Source: Nocardia miyunensis NBRC 108239 (GTDB lineage Bacteria > Actinomycetota > Actinomycetes > Mycobacteriales > Mycobacteriaceae). From it: a stretch of DNA of 63,350 nucleotides. The DNA is taken from assembly GCF_001613065.1 (NCBI RefSeq), contig NZ_BDBQ01000077.1, positions 1 through 63,350 of the forward strand. The letters run 5' to 3'. Below, one piece after another: positions 34,301-42,745 of this stretch. The notes under the pieces were generated by a model. The model did no database searches and had not been told where the DNA came from. It saw nothing but the letters and a program-made list of their open reading frames with translations. Numbering within the stretch: position 1 is the stretch's first letter; the number at the start of each line of letters is the position of its first letter. The position numbers and the translations under genes are program-made.

Positions 34301-37300
34301 GGAGACAGTGATCCGGCGGGCGACGCGCCGCAGCTTCTACGCACGGCGGATCGCCGTGGATTTCGCCGCGCACAGTCCGCAGGTTCGCGAGCCCGCCGCC
34401 GAACTGCTCGCCCAGCTCGACGGAATCATGCCGCGAGCACCGCGAATTCCGCTGTACTCCACCACCCGGCGCGGTGAGATGATCGTGTCCGCCGCCCTGG
34501 ACGCGAAGTACTGGTCTGAGAACGCCGAGCGCACAGTAGAACTCGCGGCGGCCCTGGAATCCGCCGCGGCCGACGGCTGCACCACGGCGATCGAGATCTC
34601 GCCGCATCCGATTCTGGCCCCGGCCATCCGCGAGTATCCGGACTTCGGCGAGGCCACGCATCCGATGGCCGATCGGGACGACGAGTCCGCCGCCTTCCTC
34701 GACGGCATGGCCCGGTTGTATCTCGAGGGCCGGTCGGCGAACTGGTCCGCGCAGGGCGCATTCACCGGTCCGATGCTCGAAAGACGCTGGCGCCACGCTA
34801 CTTTCCCGCTGCTGACCGGTGCCGGACCCGAGCCCGCCAGCGAAGATCTCGGCGATCACGTCGTGCGGGGTGTGCCGATGGTCCCGGCGACGTACTGGCT
34901 GCGTCAGCTGCTGCGGATCGCCGGGGAGCGAACCGTCCGGCTGACGGAGTTCACCGTTCGCGAGCCCACCGATCTGACCGCCCTGGCCGATATCACCTTC
35001 CATGCCGGAACCGATCTGCTGGAGGTGACCGGCCCGATCACCCTGGCCACGGCCCGAATCGCCGCCGAGCCGTCGCCTGCGGAGATCGTCGGCTGGATGC
35101 GCGCCATCGACGCGCACCGCATCGCCCAACCCGGGATGCACCCCATCGACACCCGCGAGTTCTACGCGATGCTGCGCGCCCGCGGACTCGACTACGGCCC
35201 CCGCTTCCGGCCGCTGCGCGGCATAGTCGCCGAATCCGGCAGCGCCATAGGACTTCTCGGCCACATCCCGCTGGACGCCGCGGCCCTGGACGGCTGCCTC
35301 CAGCTCATCGCCGCCGCCGCGGCCCCGCACCTGCCCGCCCACGTCCTGCCCCTGCCCACCCGCATCGACTCCGCCTGGCTCACCGCGTCCCCCGACGTCC
35401 TGCTCGCCCAGGCGCACGCCTTCCTCCGCGACGCCGACCCCGACGGCCTGCACTGCGACGTCCTCGCCACCGACCAGCACGGCGCCCCCGCAGCCGCCCT
35501 CCTCGGCATCCGCATCCATTACGCCCACCTCGCCGCACCGACCGGGTCGCCCAGCGAGTCTCCCCGCATCGGCCTTCCCGCCGAGCCGGACACCCCGGCC
35601 GATGGTCCGATGGGGCCGGACCCACTCGGAAACAGTGGAGGTGGCGGCCGTGACGCTTCGAGAATTCGACTGACGCACACCGGCATCTTCGGCGGACCTG
35701 TCGCACGACCGAACGGACCGCACCACGACGATTTGGGCGACAGCGCTGTCAACGATCGCCGAGGTGATCGTGATTCGGCCCCCCAGCAGGCCGTCGGCCG
35801 GAGTCCATCCGATGACACGCAGATTACTTCGTATCGGCAGCGAGGGCATCGATCACACACCGGCGATGCCTTCCGGGGGCCAACCGCACTGCCGGATACG
35901 ACTCGGCACAGCGATTTCGGCAACGGCACGCCAACCCATCGACTGGGTGTCGGCGGTGCGTCGGCGAGCGCGGGACAGCACTTCGGCGAATACACGGATT
36001 CCGGTATGCGGCAATGGGATCGGACAGGGGCGGCGGAACAACCCGTGCGCGATCGGTCCGACTGGGATCGCGGGGTGCTCCGGGCGCATGGACTCGGGAC
36101 GGTGCTGCGGCGGGAGGCTTGGGTTCGGGTCGGTGTGCCGGATGCCGCACGGGCGGTGCGGAGTTCGCGCGTTCGGCGGGTTCTGGTGATCGGGGAGTCT
36201 CGCCTGGCGGTGGGGTTGGCCCGGGCGACGGATCGGTGGGTGCCCGCCGAGCGGGTGGCCCGGGATCCGTTCGAGGCGAGTCCGATCGTCGCCGCGACGC
36301 TCACCGGGCGGGCGGATCCGACCGCGGTGGTCGCGGTGTGGCCCGCGGTGTCCGCGCCCGGATCGGCGGTGGGGGAGATCGGGCGGGCACTCGAACTGCT
36401 GCAACGGATTCAGGATTGCGATGCGATGGCATCGCTGACGGTGGTGCTGCGAGATCGGCGGAGTGTGGCCCAGCAGGGGATCGCCGGGTTGGTGCGGTCG
36501 CTGCAATTGGAGTCGGGTCGCCGAGTCCGGCTGGTGTGGACGGGAGCCGAACGGGCCGAACCGGGGCCCTTGACCGCTCTGGCGCTGTCGTCCGAGGGGC
36601 CGGACGAGGTGCGCATCGGGCCCGGCGGCGTGGAGGCCAGGCAGTTCGAGCCGGTGTCATTCCTCGCCCGTCCGGTCGAAATCCGGCCCGTGGGCGCGTA
36701 TGTCGTGACCGGCGGACTCGGCGCGCTCGGCGCCGTGGCCGCCCGGTGGCTGCTGGATTCCGGCGCCGGGGATGTGGTCGTGCTGACTCGGCATCCGCGC
36801 CCGCTCCCGCCGCTGCTCGAGGGTCTGGAGGATCGGATCGTGGTGTTGCGCTGCGATGTCACCGATCCGCGCGATCTGGCCAACGCGCTGCACGACATTC
36901 GCGAGTGCGGCGCGCCCATCCGCGGCCTGATACATTCCGCCGGCTCACTGCACGACGCCGAATTCAGTTCCGTGACAACGGATCTACTGGCTTCGATGTT
37001 CGAGCCCAAACTCGCCGCGACGGCCGACCTGCTCGACCTGACCGCCGACGACCCCATCGACTTCGCCCTGCTGTTCTCCTCGGCGACAGGCGCTCTGGGC
37101 GCCCCCGGTCAAGCCGCCTACGCGGCGGCCAACGCCGCCCTGGACGCCCTGGCGTCCAGTCGCACGAACCGCAGGGTCATCAGCATCGGCTGGGGCAGTT
37201 GGGAATCCGGCCTGGCCGCCACCGCGGGCGGCGCGGAACACCTCCGCCGCGCGGGCGTCACCCCCTTCAGCACCGCCCGCGGCACCGCGGTCCTGGACTC

Positions 37301-38096
37301 CCTTCGCGGCTACCCCGGCCCCCACGTCCTGGCCATGGACTACACCCCCACCACCGATGATTCCCCCATAGCCCAGCGCCTCCGCACCGCGCTGCAGCCG
37401 ATTCGACACCACTCCGGGCCAGGCTATCCCGCCCCCACAGCGCCATCCCGCGACGACAGCGAAACCACGGCCCCGGCCCACTGGGGACAACCGAATCCAG
37501 CCCAGCATCCCGGCGATCGGACCGGATCCACCGACCTGCCGCAGCCCGACCAGCACTACATCGGGACCGGCCTCCCGGTGAACGAGTCCGGCTACCCTGG
37601 CGAGCCAGGCTATTTCGACGCGCCCACCGGCTGGATGCAGACGCACGCCGGGATGCCCGAATCCGGCTCCTCGATCGTTGATGCCGTGGCAAGCGCATCC
37701 GGGTATCCCTACCGGCCGACCAGCCAGGCCGAGGAGAGTCCGGCCCCAGGTTTTCTCGCAGGCGACGATGGGCCCGAGGACGGATCGGCCGAGTCGCAAG
37801 CGGATCGTCCCTCGGTTCCGGGATCGGGCGCGGCAGCCGGGAATGTATCGGTGGCACAGGTGATTCGGGCCGCATTGGCCGCTACCTTGGGCATCACCGC
37901 GGAGAGTATCGGGCCGGATGTGGATTTCGGCGGTCTGGGATTGTCCTCGCTACTGGCGATCGAGTTGCGTCGGACTCTCGAGGCCCGGCTCGGGATTCGC
38001 ATCGCCACCGCCGAACTCTTCGAACATCCCACCGTGGCGATGCTCGGGACGGCGCTGTCCACGCGACTGTCCGATGATCGAGGGGAGATCCGGTGA
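31347..38096 (+). CDS. Type I modular polyketide synthase, KS-AT-DH-KR-ACP
   Basis: 2249 residues, one elongation module. KS (about 33-440) has Cys185 (DSACSSSLAA), His320 (VECHGTGTP) and His359 (SNLGHLEAAAG). AT (about 814-1105) has Ser906 in GHSLGE and His1009 in FAAHS. DH (about 1165-1390) has His1171 in HVVRGVPMVP and Asp1315 in DGCLQ. KR (about 1780-2000) has TGGLGALG at 1788 and Ser1911/1912, Tyr1925. ACP (about 2165-2240) has Ser2201 in LGLSSLLAIEL. No ER or TE domain. Three low-complexity linkers interrupt it: 522-813, about 1393-1560 and about 2025-2160. It forms an operon with the ACP and FAAL by 4-bp overlaps. The product is probably a hydroxylated or unsaturated lipid; extender choice is uncertain. 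Confidence 0.93.
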   Translation: MTAGSGGTPQPAPDPGQRDSTTTTESDAASVPPVAIIGIGARVPGAHGVGEFWRLLREGRDGTGAPPRERAGARRGGYLHGLDAFDNDWFTISEREAAVMDPQQRLGLEVSIEALDDAGVGYRVRGSHTAVLFGACGYDHGTVVLGRGGQDAPYAVTGSALSIVANRLSYALDLHGPSLVLDSACSSSLAAVDMATRLLADHTVELAIVGGVNLPLLQHTSDYLDQAGFLAPDGRCKPFDAAADGYTRSDGCTVLILQRTADARREGNRVYAEIIGAAVGSDGRSNGLYAPNGLAQQQVIRRAWTRAGVTPALAGYVECHGTGTPLGDAVEVGALASALSEGERTRRVWIGSVKSNLGHLEAAAGVTGVAKAALCIAHATIVPNVHFHTENPLLNLAARGLAVPTEPIGWAAESASGRYAGVSSFGFGGTNAHVVLRGVDHVAPQRESDPPVLLTITGRDADDLREQAVRGAEALSRNIGSLAEFASATTRAIPEQVRAAVVARDRAEAVARLLALAEAVDASRTHTATSETTTPAGSATTPATATQTTNDATTEPISGAGPETAPATVTGVTTATAAEPTSGAGSNTPGKPTGAAETEPTSRADSEATSSTVPPATRATTAEPTSGIGSETTTPATVSGATSAAAAQPASRAGSETAPAAATDATLATELATTPTGVVEPAARTATGTTSFGNSTLTAAGPTRKAATAKTSTAGSKTPRTRATETPSAAEDEGARAVGSKRRTRPTRAAATETTFAEDSVSARATVTARAASTEAVPEAAHAMATHPDSLVRNALGHNNAARVHGPSGRRLRGRILLVFSGQGGQHQRMGRGLAARYPVFARTLAEATDAVTAAGGPRVWTPRHGFANSLETTDMVQPALFVFQIALAELLAHWGIRADAVIGHSLGEIAAAVVSGALSLGDGARIAVVRSAILAHLDGRGAMAMLEATPEEAARLVEPVRAHVAVAAVNGPRSVVVSGTPRYVETVIRRATRRSFYARRIAVDFAAHSPQVREPAAELLAQLDGIMPRAPRIPLYSTTRRGEMIVSAALDAKYWSENAERTVELAAALESAAADGCTTAIEISPHPILAPAIREYPDFGEATHPMADRDDESAAFLDGMARLYLEGRSANWSAQGAFTGPMLERRWRHATFPLLTGAGPEPASEDLGDHVVRGVPMVPATYWLRQLLRIAGERTVRLTEFTVREPTDLTALADITFHAGTDLLEVTGPITLATARIAAEPSPAEIVGWMRAIDAHRIAQPGMHPIDTREFYAMLRARGLDYGPRFRPLRGIVAESGSAIGLLGHIPLDAAALDGCLQLIAAAAAPHLPAHVLPLPTRIDSAWLTASPDVLLAQAHAFLRDADPDGLHCDVLATDQHGAPAAALLGIRIHYAHLAAPTGSPSESPRIGLPAEPDTPADGPMGPDPLGNSGGGGRDASRIRLTHTGIFGGPVARPNGPHHDDLGDSAVNDRRGDRDSAPQQAVGRSPSDDTQITSYRQRGHRSHTGDAFRGPTALPDTTRHSDFGNGTPTHRLGVGGASASAGQHFGEYTDSGMRQWDRTGAAEQPVRDRSDWDRGVLRAHGLGTVLRREAWVRVGVPDAARAVRSSRVRRVLVIGESRLAVGLARATDRWVPAERVARDPFEASPIVAATLTGRADPTAVVAVWPAVSAPGSAVGEIGRALELLQRIQDCDAMASLTVVLRDRRSVAQQGIAGLVRSLQLESGRRVRLVWTGAERAEPGPLTALALSSEGPDEVRIGPGGVEARQFEPVSFLARPVEIRPVGAYVVTGGLGALGAVAARWLLDSGAGDVVVLTRHPRPLPPLLEGLEDRIVVLRCDVTDPRDLANALHDIRECGAPIRGLIHSAGSLHDAEFSSVTTDLLASMFEPKLAATADLLDLTADDPIDFALLFSSATGALGAPGQAAYAAANAALDALASSRTNRRVISIGWGSWESGLAATAGGAEHLRRAGVTPFSTARGTAVLDSLRGYPGPHVLAMDYTPTTDDSPIAQRLRTALQPIRHHSGPGYPAPTAPSRDDSETTAPAHWGQPNPAQHPGDRTGSTDLPQPDQHYIGTGLPVNESGYPGEPGYFDAPTGWMQTHAGMPESGSSIVDAVASASGYPYRPTSQAEESPAPGFLAGDDGPEDGSAESQADRPSVPGSGAAAGNVSVAQVIRAALAATLGITAESIGPDVDFGGLGLSSLLAIELRRTLEARLGIRIATAELFEHPTVAMLGTALSTRLSDDRGEIR
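33009..33345 (+). repeat. In-frame imperfect tandem repeats inside the PKS linker
   Basis: Units begin at 33009, 33081, 33141, 33213 and 33288, with steps of 72, 60, 72 and 75 bp, all multiples of 3. Each starts like gaaccXacgtcXggggc and encodes EPTSGAGSET followed by a Thr/Ala-rich stretch. They form part of the 290-residue disordered linker between KS and AT. Confidence 0.7.
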
Positions 38097-39778
38097 ACGG
38101 ATCGGTCGACGCGCTAGCCGCGGCGGTCGCTGGATGGGCCGCGAAACGTCCTGATGCGCCCGCATTCACCGCACTGTCCTACCCCGGCAGGGAGTGCCGA
38201 TCGCACTCGCTGACATTCGGCGGATTGCACAGTGCGGCCGGTGTTCTCGCCGGGAAGGTCCGCGCGGACACGGAACCGGGGGACCGGGTGGCCATCCTGT
38301 GCGATCACGGCCTGAACTACGTGGCGGCATTTCTCGCCTGCCTGTACACCTCCCGGGTGGCCGTGCCGCTGTTCCCGGTGCCGGGTCACCGCAATACCGA
38401 TCGCCTCGCGGCCGTCCTCGACGATGCGCGCCCCACCTTGAGCCTCGTCGATCCGGGGAACGAAATACGCACCGCAGGTGGCGGATTCGCGGTTGGGAAG
38501 GTCCTCCCGGTTTCCACCGAGCCCGCGGATGCCGCGGTTCCTCCGCAGCCGATCACCGAGCATCCGGCCTACCTGCAATACACGTCCGGCTCTACGAAAA
38601 CCCCCGCCGGAGTGGAGGTCTCCCACGCGAATCTCGCCGCGGCACTCGAGCAGCTGCGTACCGGAATGCCCGTGGTGAACGACAAACCCGTGGTCACCTG
38701 GCTGCCGTTCTTCCATGATATGGGCCTGGTCTTCGCGATGTCGCTGCCGCTGTACACCGGCGTGCACGCGATCACCCTGCCACCGGCCGAATTCGCCAAA
38801 CGTCCGATCCGCTGGCTGCGGGCGTGTGGCGATTATCGCGCCGGAGCGACCGCGAGTCCTAATTTCGGCTTGGCACACGCGGTTTCGGCTACGACACCGC
38901 AAGAACGCGCCGATCTGGATCTCTCCGAACTGGAACTCGTCCTCAACGGCGCGGAGCCGATCCGAGCCGAGGTCCTGACGACGTTCACGAAAACCTTCGC
39001 ACCCCAGGGCTTCCGGCATTCCGCTCACACCGCCGGATACGGACTGGCCGAAGCAACCCTACCGGTCGCCTTCGGCGCACCCGGCGAGCCGCCCGCCATC
39101 GCCGAATTCGACCGCGCCGCACTGACCGACGGGCGCGCGATCCTCGCCGAACCGGGCCACGGAGTCCGGCTCGTCGGCTGTGGCGTCCCCGCCGACCAGC
39201 ACATCCGGCTGGTCGACCGGTCCGGAACGCCCGTAGCCGCGGGGGAGGTCGGCGAGATCTGGGTTCGCGGCCCGAACGTCTGCGCCGGATACTTCGGCAA
39301 ACCAGACGAAACGGCCGAGACGTTCGGCGCACGATCTCCCGGCGAACCGGAGAACTGGCTTCGCACAGGCGATCTCGGCTTCCTGCACGACCGCCAGCTG
39401 TATATCGCCGGACGCCTCAAGGATATGATCTTGATCGCGGGCCGTAACCACTATCCGGCCGATATCGAAACCACCGCGGCCGATTCCGCGCCGGAGATAC
39501 GCGCCGGCCACATCACCGCCTTCGGCGTGGACGACGGCATCGAGGAGACGCTGATCCTGGTCGCCGAGCTGAACGAGCGCCCCGGCGACACCGCCGAGGT
39601 GGTTCGCCGCATCCGCTCCGCCGTCACCGCCGCGCACGATATCGCCCCCGCCGAGGTGGTCCTGGTCGAGCGCGGGCAGATTCCCAAGACCTCCAGCGGC
39701 AAGCTGCGTCGCGGCGAATGCCGGATTCGCTACCGCCGGGACGAGTTGGTCCGCGTCGAAGCCGCGCCGAGGGTGTAA
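38093..39778 (+). CDS. Fatty-acyl-AMP ligase (FAAL)
   Basis: 561-residue adenylate-forming enzyme that activates a fatty acid and passes it to a carrier protein rather than to CoA. The nucleotide motif is YTSGSTKTPAGVEVSH (around residue 163); WLPFFHDMGLV, GYGLAEATLPV and the late GRLKDMILIAGRNHYPADIE are typical of FadD32/FadD26-type FAALs; the C-terminal Lys is in KTSSGKLRRG. GTG at 38093 overlaps the PKS stop (GTGA). With the ACP and PKS it forms a lipid-starter plus polyketide assembly line. Confidence 0.9.
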   Translation: MNGSVDALAAAVAGWAAKRPDAPAFTALSYPGRECRSHSLTFGGLHSAAGVLAGKVRADTEPGDRVAILCDHGLNYVAAFLACLYTSRVAVPLFPVPGHRNTDRLAAVLDDARPTLSLVDPGNEIRTAGGGFAVGKVLPVSTEPADAAVPPQPITEHPAYLQYTSGSTKTPAGVEVSHANLAAALEQLRTGMPVVNDKPVVTWLPFFHDMGLVFAMSLPLYTGVHAITLPPAEFAKRPIRWLRACGDYRAGATASPNFGLAHAVSATTPQERADLDLSELELVLNGAEPIRAEVLTTFTKTFAPQGFRHSAHTAGYGLAEATLPVAFGAPGEPPAIAEFDRAALTDGRAILAEPGHGVRLVGCGVPADQHIRLVDRSGTPVAAGEVGEIWVRGPNVCAGYFGKPDETAETFGARSPGEPENWLRTGDLGFLHDRQLYIAGRLKDMILIAGRNHYPADIETTAADSAPEIRAGHITAFGVDDGIEETLILVAELNERPGDTAEVVRRIRSAVTAAHDIAPAEVVLVERGQIPKTSSGKLRRGECRIRYRRDELVRVEAAPRV

Positions 39779-39819
39779 ACCTGGTCCACACCCATCCACC
39801 GATCGCTCCAGGAGTATCG

Positions 39820-40248
39820 ATGGCGACCACCAATCCCGTGCGCTGGCTGGACGAACCCGAATCCCACGACTATCCGGCGGCGGCCGACTATCTCGAACTG
39901 CTCGCCGACCCGGATACCGTGTCGACGCTGCTGCGACACCTACGTGCCGCGCCGATCGTGCACAAGAAGGCCAAGGACATCCTGCGCGCGGCCCAGCTCA
40001 CCCTGCTGCCGCCGGACAATCCGCACGTCCGCGCCGATCTCGCCAAGATCCTCACCGGTGCGGCACTGTCCCCGATCCTGCTCGTCCAGGGCGACCTGAT
40101 CACCGGAACCCCCGCCCAGATCGCCGACGGATACCACCGCGTGTGCGCCTGCTATCACGCCGACGAGAACATCCCGATTCCCACCAAATTCGCACGACTT
40201 CGCGATGACGACCCCGACTCCGGAAAGCAGAAGAAGCGGAAGAAATAG
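39820..40248 (+). CDS. Small ParB/sulfiredoxin-like fold protein of unknown function
   Basis: 142 residues. The motif DGYHR at 103-107, followed by an Ala/Tyr helix and a piP strand, resembles the ParB/sulfiredoxin-type substrate-binding motif DGxHR. A Lys-rich tail (QKKRKK) ends it. ATG at 39820, 9 bp after CAGGAG. It lies 41 bp behind the FAAL and may belong to its operon. Similar short proteins occur in mycobacteria and Nocardia as conserved hypotheticals. No enzymatic role is claimed. Confidence 0.6.
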   Translation: MATTNPVRWLDEPESHDYPAAADYLELLADPDTVSTLLRHLRAAPIVHKKAKDILRAAQLTLLPPDNPHVRADLAKILTGAALSPILLVQGDLITGTPAQIADGYHRVCACYHADENIPIPTKFARLRDDDPDSGKQKKRKK

Positions 40249-40252
40249 GGCG

Positions 40253-41120
40253 GTGAGTTTCTCCACCCTCGCCCTGTGCTCGCGCTGGGGCTGGCCGGGC
40301 CGCTGCTGTCCTGGCGCGCGAGCTGGCATGTTCCGGTGATCGTCGGCGAGTTGCTCGCCGGAGTCGTCTTCGGCGCGACCGGTTTCGGAGTGCTGCATCC
40401 GGGTGACCCGATCTTCTCGTTCCTCGCCGATATGGGATTCACGCTGGTCATGTTCGTCGCGGGCACCCACGTCCCGGTGCGGGATCCGGCGGTGCGCACG
40501 GCACTGGCGGTCGGGGCGTTTGCGCGCGGTGCTGGTCGGGTTGTTCGCCGCGGCTGCCGGGTTCACCCTGGCGAGCCGGTTCGGCACCGGGCACAGCGCG
40601 ATCTACGCGGTGCTGATCGCCTCCTCCTCGGCGGCTCTGACGTTGCCGATCATCGATTCCCAAGGGCTGCACGGCAAATCGGTCCTGGAGTTGACCGCGC
40701 AGGTGGCGATCGCCGATACCGCGTGCATTGTGGCATTGCCGCTGGTCATCGACGTCTCCCGGGCCGGGCGGGCGGCGCTCGGCGCGCTCGCCGTTGCGAT
40801 GGGTGCGGTCGTGCTGTTCCTGATTCTTCGCTATCTCGAACGTTCCGGACTGCGACGTCGCGCCCATCAGGTGTCCGAAAATCGAAAGTTCGCACTGGAA
40901 TTGCGCGTAGCTTGACGCTGCTGTTCGCCCTCGCCGCGCTGGCCACGCGGACGCAGGTCTCGATCATGCTGGCCGGTTTCGCGGGTGGACTCGCGGTGGC
41001 CGGGGTCGGTGAGCCGCGACGCGTCGCTCGCCAGCTGTTCGCGATCACCGAGGGATTTCTGGGTCCGCTGTTCTCCATCTGGCTGCGCCTGGGCCCCATG
41101 ACAGTCTCACTCGCGGGCAA
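40253..41120 (+). pseudogene. Decayed cation/proton antiporter (KefB-type) with three frameshifts
   Basis: Continuity of the antiporter sequence is recovered only by switching frame: GTG at 40253 (VSFSTLAL), shift near 40273 to LALGLAGPLLSW...HPGDPIFSFLADMGF, shift near 40520 to VLVGLFAAAAGFTLASR...LELTAQVAIADTA, shift back near 40905 to LTLLFALAALATRTQVS...GPLFSIWLRLG. The first shift looks like a 1-nt deletion. The C-terminal membrane helices are absent after about 41090. Follows the ParB-like gene on the same strand. Either a pseudogene or a poorly sequenced stretch; three separate shifts favour decay. Confidence 0.75.
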
Positions 41121-41398
41121 ATTTTCGGCAATGCGAAATTTGCCCCAGTTCACCCCGGCCAGCGGATTGGTGAGCGCCGCTCGGAGACGTTCGCCGGTCG
41201 CGTGTTCGGACCGATTTCGGTGTGCCAGTGTCCGATTCGGCCGGTTATGTGGCGAAGATCACTAACGATGCGGGAGGGATCTCGGCGGATCACATTATGC
41301 AGCACCGTCATCGGAAGTCAGCCCACGATCGAATTCGTCGCATCACTGGCAGGAGAGTGGTGATTCCAGCTGGGTAGCCGGAAGCCGATCAGCTGGGA
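41121..41398. other. Remnant sequence between decayed antiporter and S4 gene
   Basis: Contains a hairpin with 10-bp arms GGGCAAATTT (41115-41124) and AAATTTGCCC (41136-41145), and an unassigned plus-strand frame (41174-41377) reading VPVSDSAGYVAKITNDAGG and ending ITGRRVVIPAG without a clear start. It looks like the tail of a broken gene whose family I do not recognise. Confidence 0.4.
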
Positions 41399-41429
41399 AC
41401 GCTCATGAAGATAGGGGCTTCATGAGCGT
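41399..41429. terminator. Bidirectional hairpin before the S4 gene
   Basis: ACGCTCATGAA (41399-41409) and TTCATGAGCGT (41419-41429), 11 perfect pairs, 9-nt loop GATAGGGGC. It lies 19 bp beyond the stop of the minus-strand S4 gene and downstream of the antiporter remnant. Confidence 0.55.
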
Positions 41430-41447
41430 CGAACAGCGCGAATGCTC

Positions 41448-41939
41448 TCAAGGCGAGGCGGTGGGTCCTCGGCCGAGCAATCGATCCGTGTCGCGCCGTT
41501 CACGTTTCGTGGGACGTCCGGCGCCGCGATCACGGCGCGGCATGGTCGCCACGATCTCGGGAGCCGGCGGCGGCGGGCTCTTGTCGATCAGGCATTGCGC
41601 GGCGATCGCCGCACCCACACGCTTGGTGATGACCTTCTCGACGATGACGATGCGATCCAGCCCGTTGATCCGGGCACGCACCTCGTCACCGGGTTTGACC
41701 TGATGAGCAGGCTTGACCGCGACACCGTTCACCTTGACGTGCCCGCCGCGACATGCGGTCGCGGCGGCCGACCTGGTTTTGAACAGCCGGACAGCCCAGG
41801 TCCAGGAGTCGACCCGGGCTGTACTCGGCTGCGTCGGTGGCAGTTTCGCTTCCAGAGCGGTACTGAACCGAGAATCAGGCGACGCGACGCGCGGTGACGA
41901 TCGAGTTGGGATCGAGGTGCGCGTAGCTGACGGTCTCAC
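41448..41939 (-). CDS. S4-domain RNA-binding protein (Hsp15/RqcP-like), start unclear
   Basis: The S4 domain begins at about residue 42: RVDSWTWAVRLFKTRSAAATACRGGHV, with VNGVAVKPAHQVKPGDEV, and the protein ends with a basic DRGAGRPTKRERRDTDRL. Homologues usually begin only 3-5 residues before RVD. Here no ATG, GTG or TTG exists between the stop of the upstream NlpC gene and the domain; the first ordinary start is GTG at 41939, inside nlpC, giving a 65-bp overlap. Translation may use that GTG, or the gene may be inactivated at the start. Family members recycle stalled 50S-nascent chain complexes. Confidence 0.6.
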   Translation of the reverse strand: MRPSATRTSIPTRSSPRVASPDSRFSTALEAKLPPTQPSTARVDSWTWAVRLFKTRSAAATACRGGHVKVNGVAVKPAHQVKPGDEVRARINGLDRIVIVEKVITKRVGAAIAAQCLIDKSPPPPAPEIVATMPRRDRGAGRPTKRERRDTDRLLGRGPTASP

Positions 41940-42564
41940 CCGACTGCGGTGCCTGCAGGATCTTGCCGTCGCCGGCGTACATCGCCACGTGGCCGCCGCC
42001 CTCCTGGATGACCAGGTCGCCGGGCTGCAGATCCTTGAAGGCGACCGGCTTGCCGACGTGCGACTGCTCGAAGCTGGTGCGCGGCAGGTTGACCCCGGCC
42101 TGCTTGTAGGCCCACTGCACGAGGCCGGAGCAGTCGAAGTTCTGCGGGCCCGAGGCGCCCCACACGTAATCCGAGCCGATCTTGCTCTGGGCTGCGGTCA
42201 GCGCGATGTGCTGCGGCCCCTGGTGCTGCTGCTGCACGCCGGGCAGAGCCGCGGTCAGACCGGGAATGCTGGGCTGCTGCAGGCTCTGCGGCGTCAGCGA
42301 CTTCTGTGCGGCCTTGATCTGATCCGCGTGGTCCTTGATCAGGTCGGCGTGATCGGCGAGCGCCTGATTCACGGCCTTGACCTGTTGAGTGAACGAGGAA
42401 TCGACCGGCACATCGAAATCTCCGACGCCGGGCACGTTGATGGTCTGAGCCATCGCCGAAACCGCAGGCATGGCACCGGTTGCCGAGGCAACCGCACCCA
42501 TGACGAGCGCACCCTTCACGGAATTCGGGAGCCGAGATTCCCGTTGCAAACTGTGTCTACCCAC
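41875..42564 (-). CDS. Secreted NlpC/P60 peptidoglycan hydrolase
   Basis: 229 residues. An N-terminal signal sequence (VKGALVMGAVASATGAMPAVSAMA) is followed by a helical region (residues 50-100) and the NlpC/P60 domain (about 118-229) with catalytic Cys in NFDCSGLVQWAY and His in GGGHVAMYAG; the third position lies in APQSGETV (Gln or Ser in place of the usual His). RipA/RipD-type endopeptidases of this kind cleave the D-Glu-mDAP bond in cell-wall peptides. GTG start at 42564 with ACAGGAGAC upstream. It is directly behind a c-di-AMP riboswitch. Confidence 0.85.
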   Translation of the reverse strand: MGRHSLQRESRLPNSVKGALVMGAVASATGAMPAVSAMAQTINVPGVGDFDVPVDSSFTQQVKAVNQALADHADLIKDHADQIKAAQKSLTPQSLQQPSIPGLTAALPGVQQQHQGPQHIALTAAQSKIGSDYVWGASGPQNFDCSGLVQWAYKQAGVNLPRTSFEQSHVGKPVAFKDLQPGDLVIQEGGGHVAMYAGDGKILQAPQSGETVSYAHLDPNSIVTARRVA

Positions 42565-42589
42565 CGAGCTGAGTCTCCTGTTTCTTCCA

Positions 42590-42745
42590 CTCCACCCGCC
42601 GACCGAGTTAGCTGACGGGTTCGGGCCGGGAAGATCGGTCCTACCTCGACCGACCTCGTTCAGCCGGGCGAGGATTCACCCCACTACATCTGGGTCCTCG
42701 GTTCAGCGAACGAGCTTGCGCCCGAACGCCGATTTAGCGGTGACT
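42590..42745 (-). ncRNA. ydaO-type cyclic di-AMP riboswitch
   Basis: On the minus strand the leader contains the conserved blocks of the ydaO element in order: CGCTGAACCGAGGACCC, then GGGGTGAATCC, GGTAGGACC, and CCCGAACCCGTCAGCTAACTC. These match the Bacillus ydaO pattern closely (GGGGUGAAUCC and CCGUCAGCUAAC). The aptamer ends about 30 bp before the NlpC GTG start. In actinobacteria this class controls rpf and NlpC/P60 cell-wall hydrolase genes, so the context agrees. Ligand binding normally turns expression off. Confidence 0.9.

Noticed and set aside
34350..34380. Extender-unit prediction from the AT motif FAAHS
   Set aside because: It is neither the malonyl HAFH nor the methylmalonyl YASH signature, so specificity is not called.
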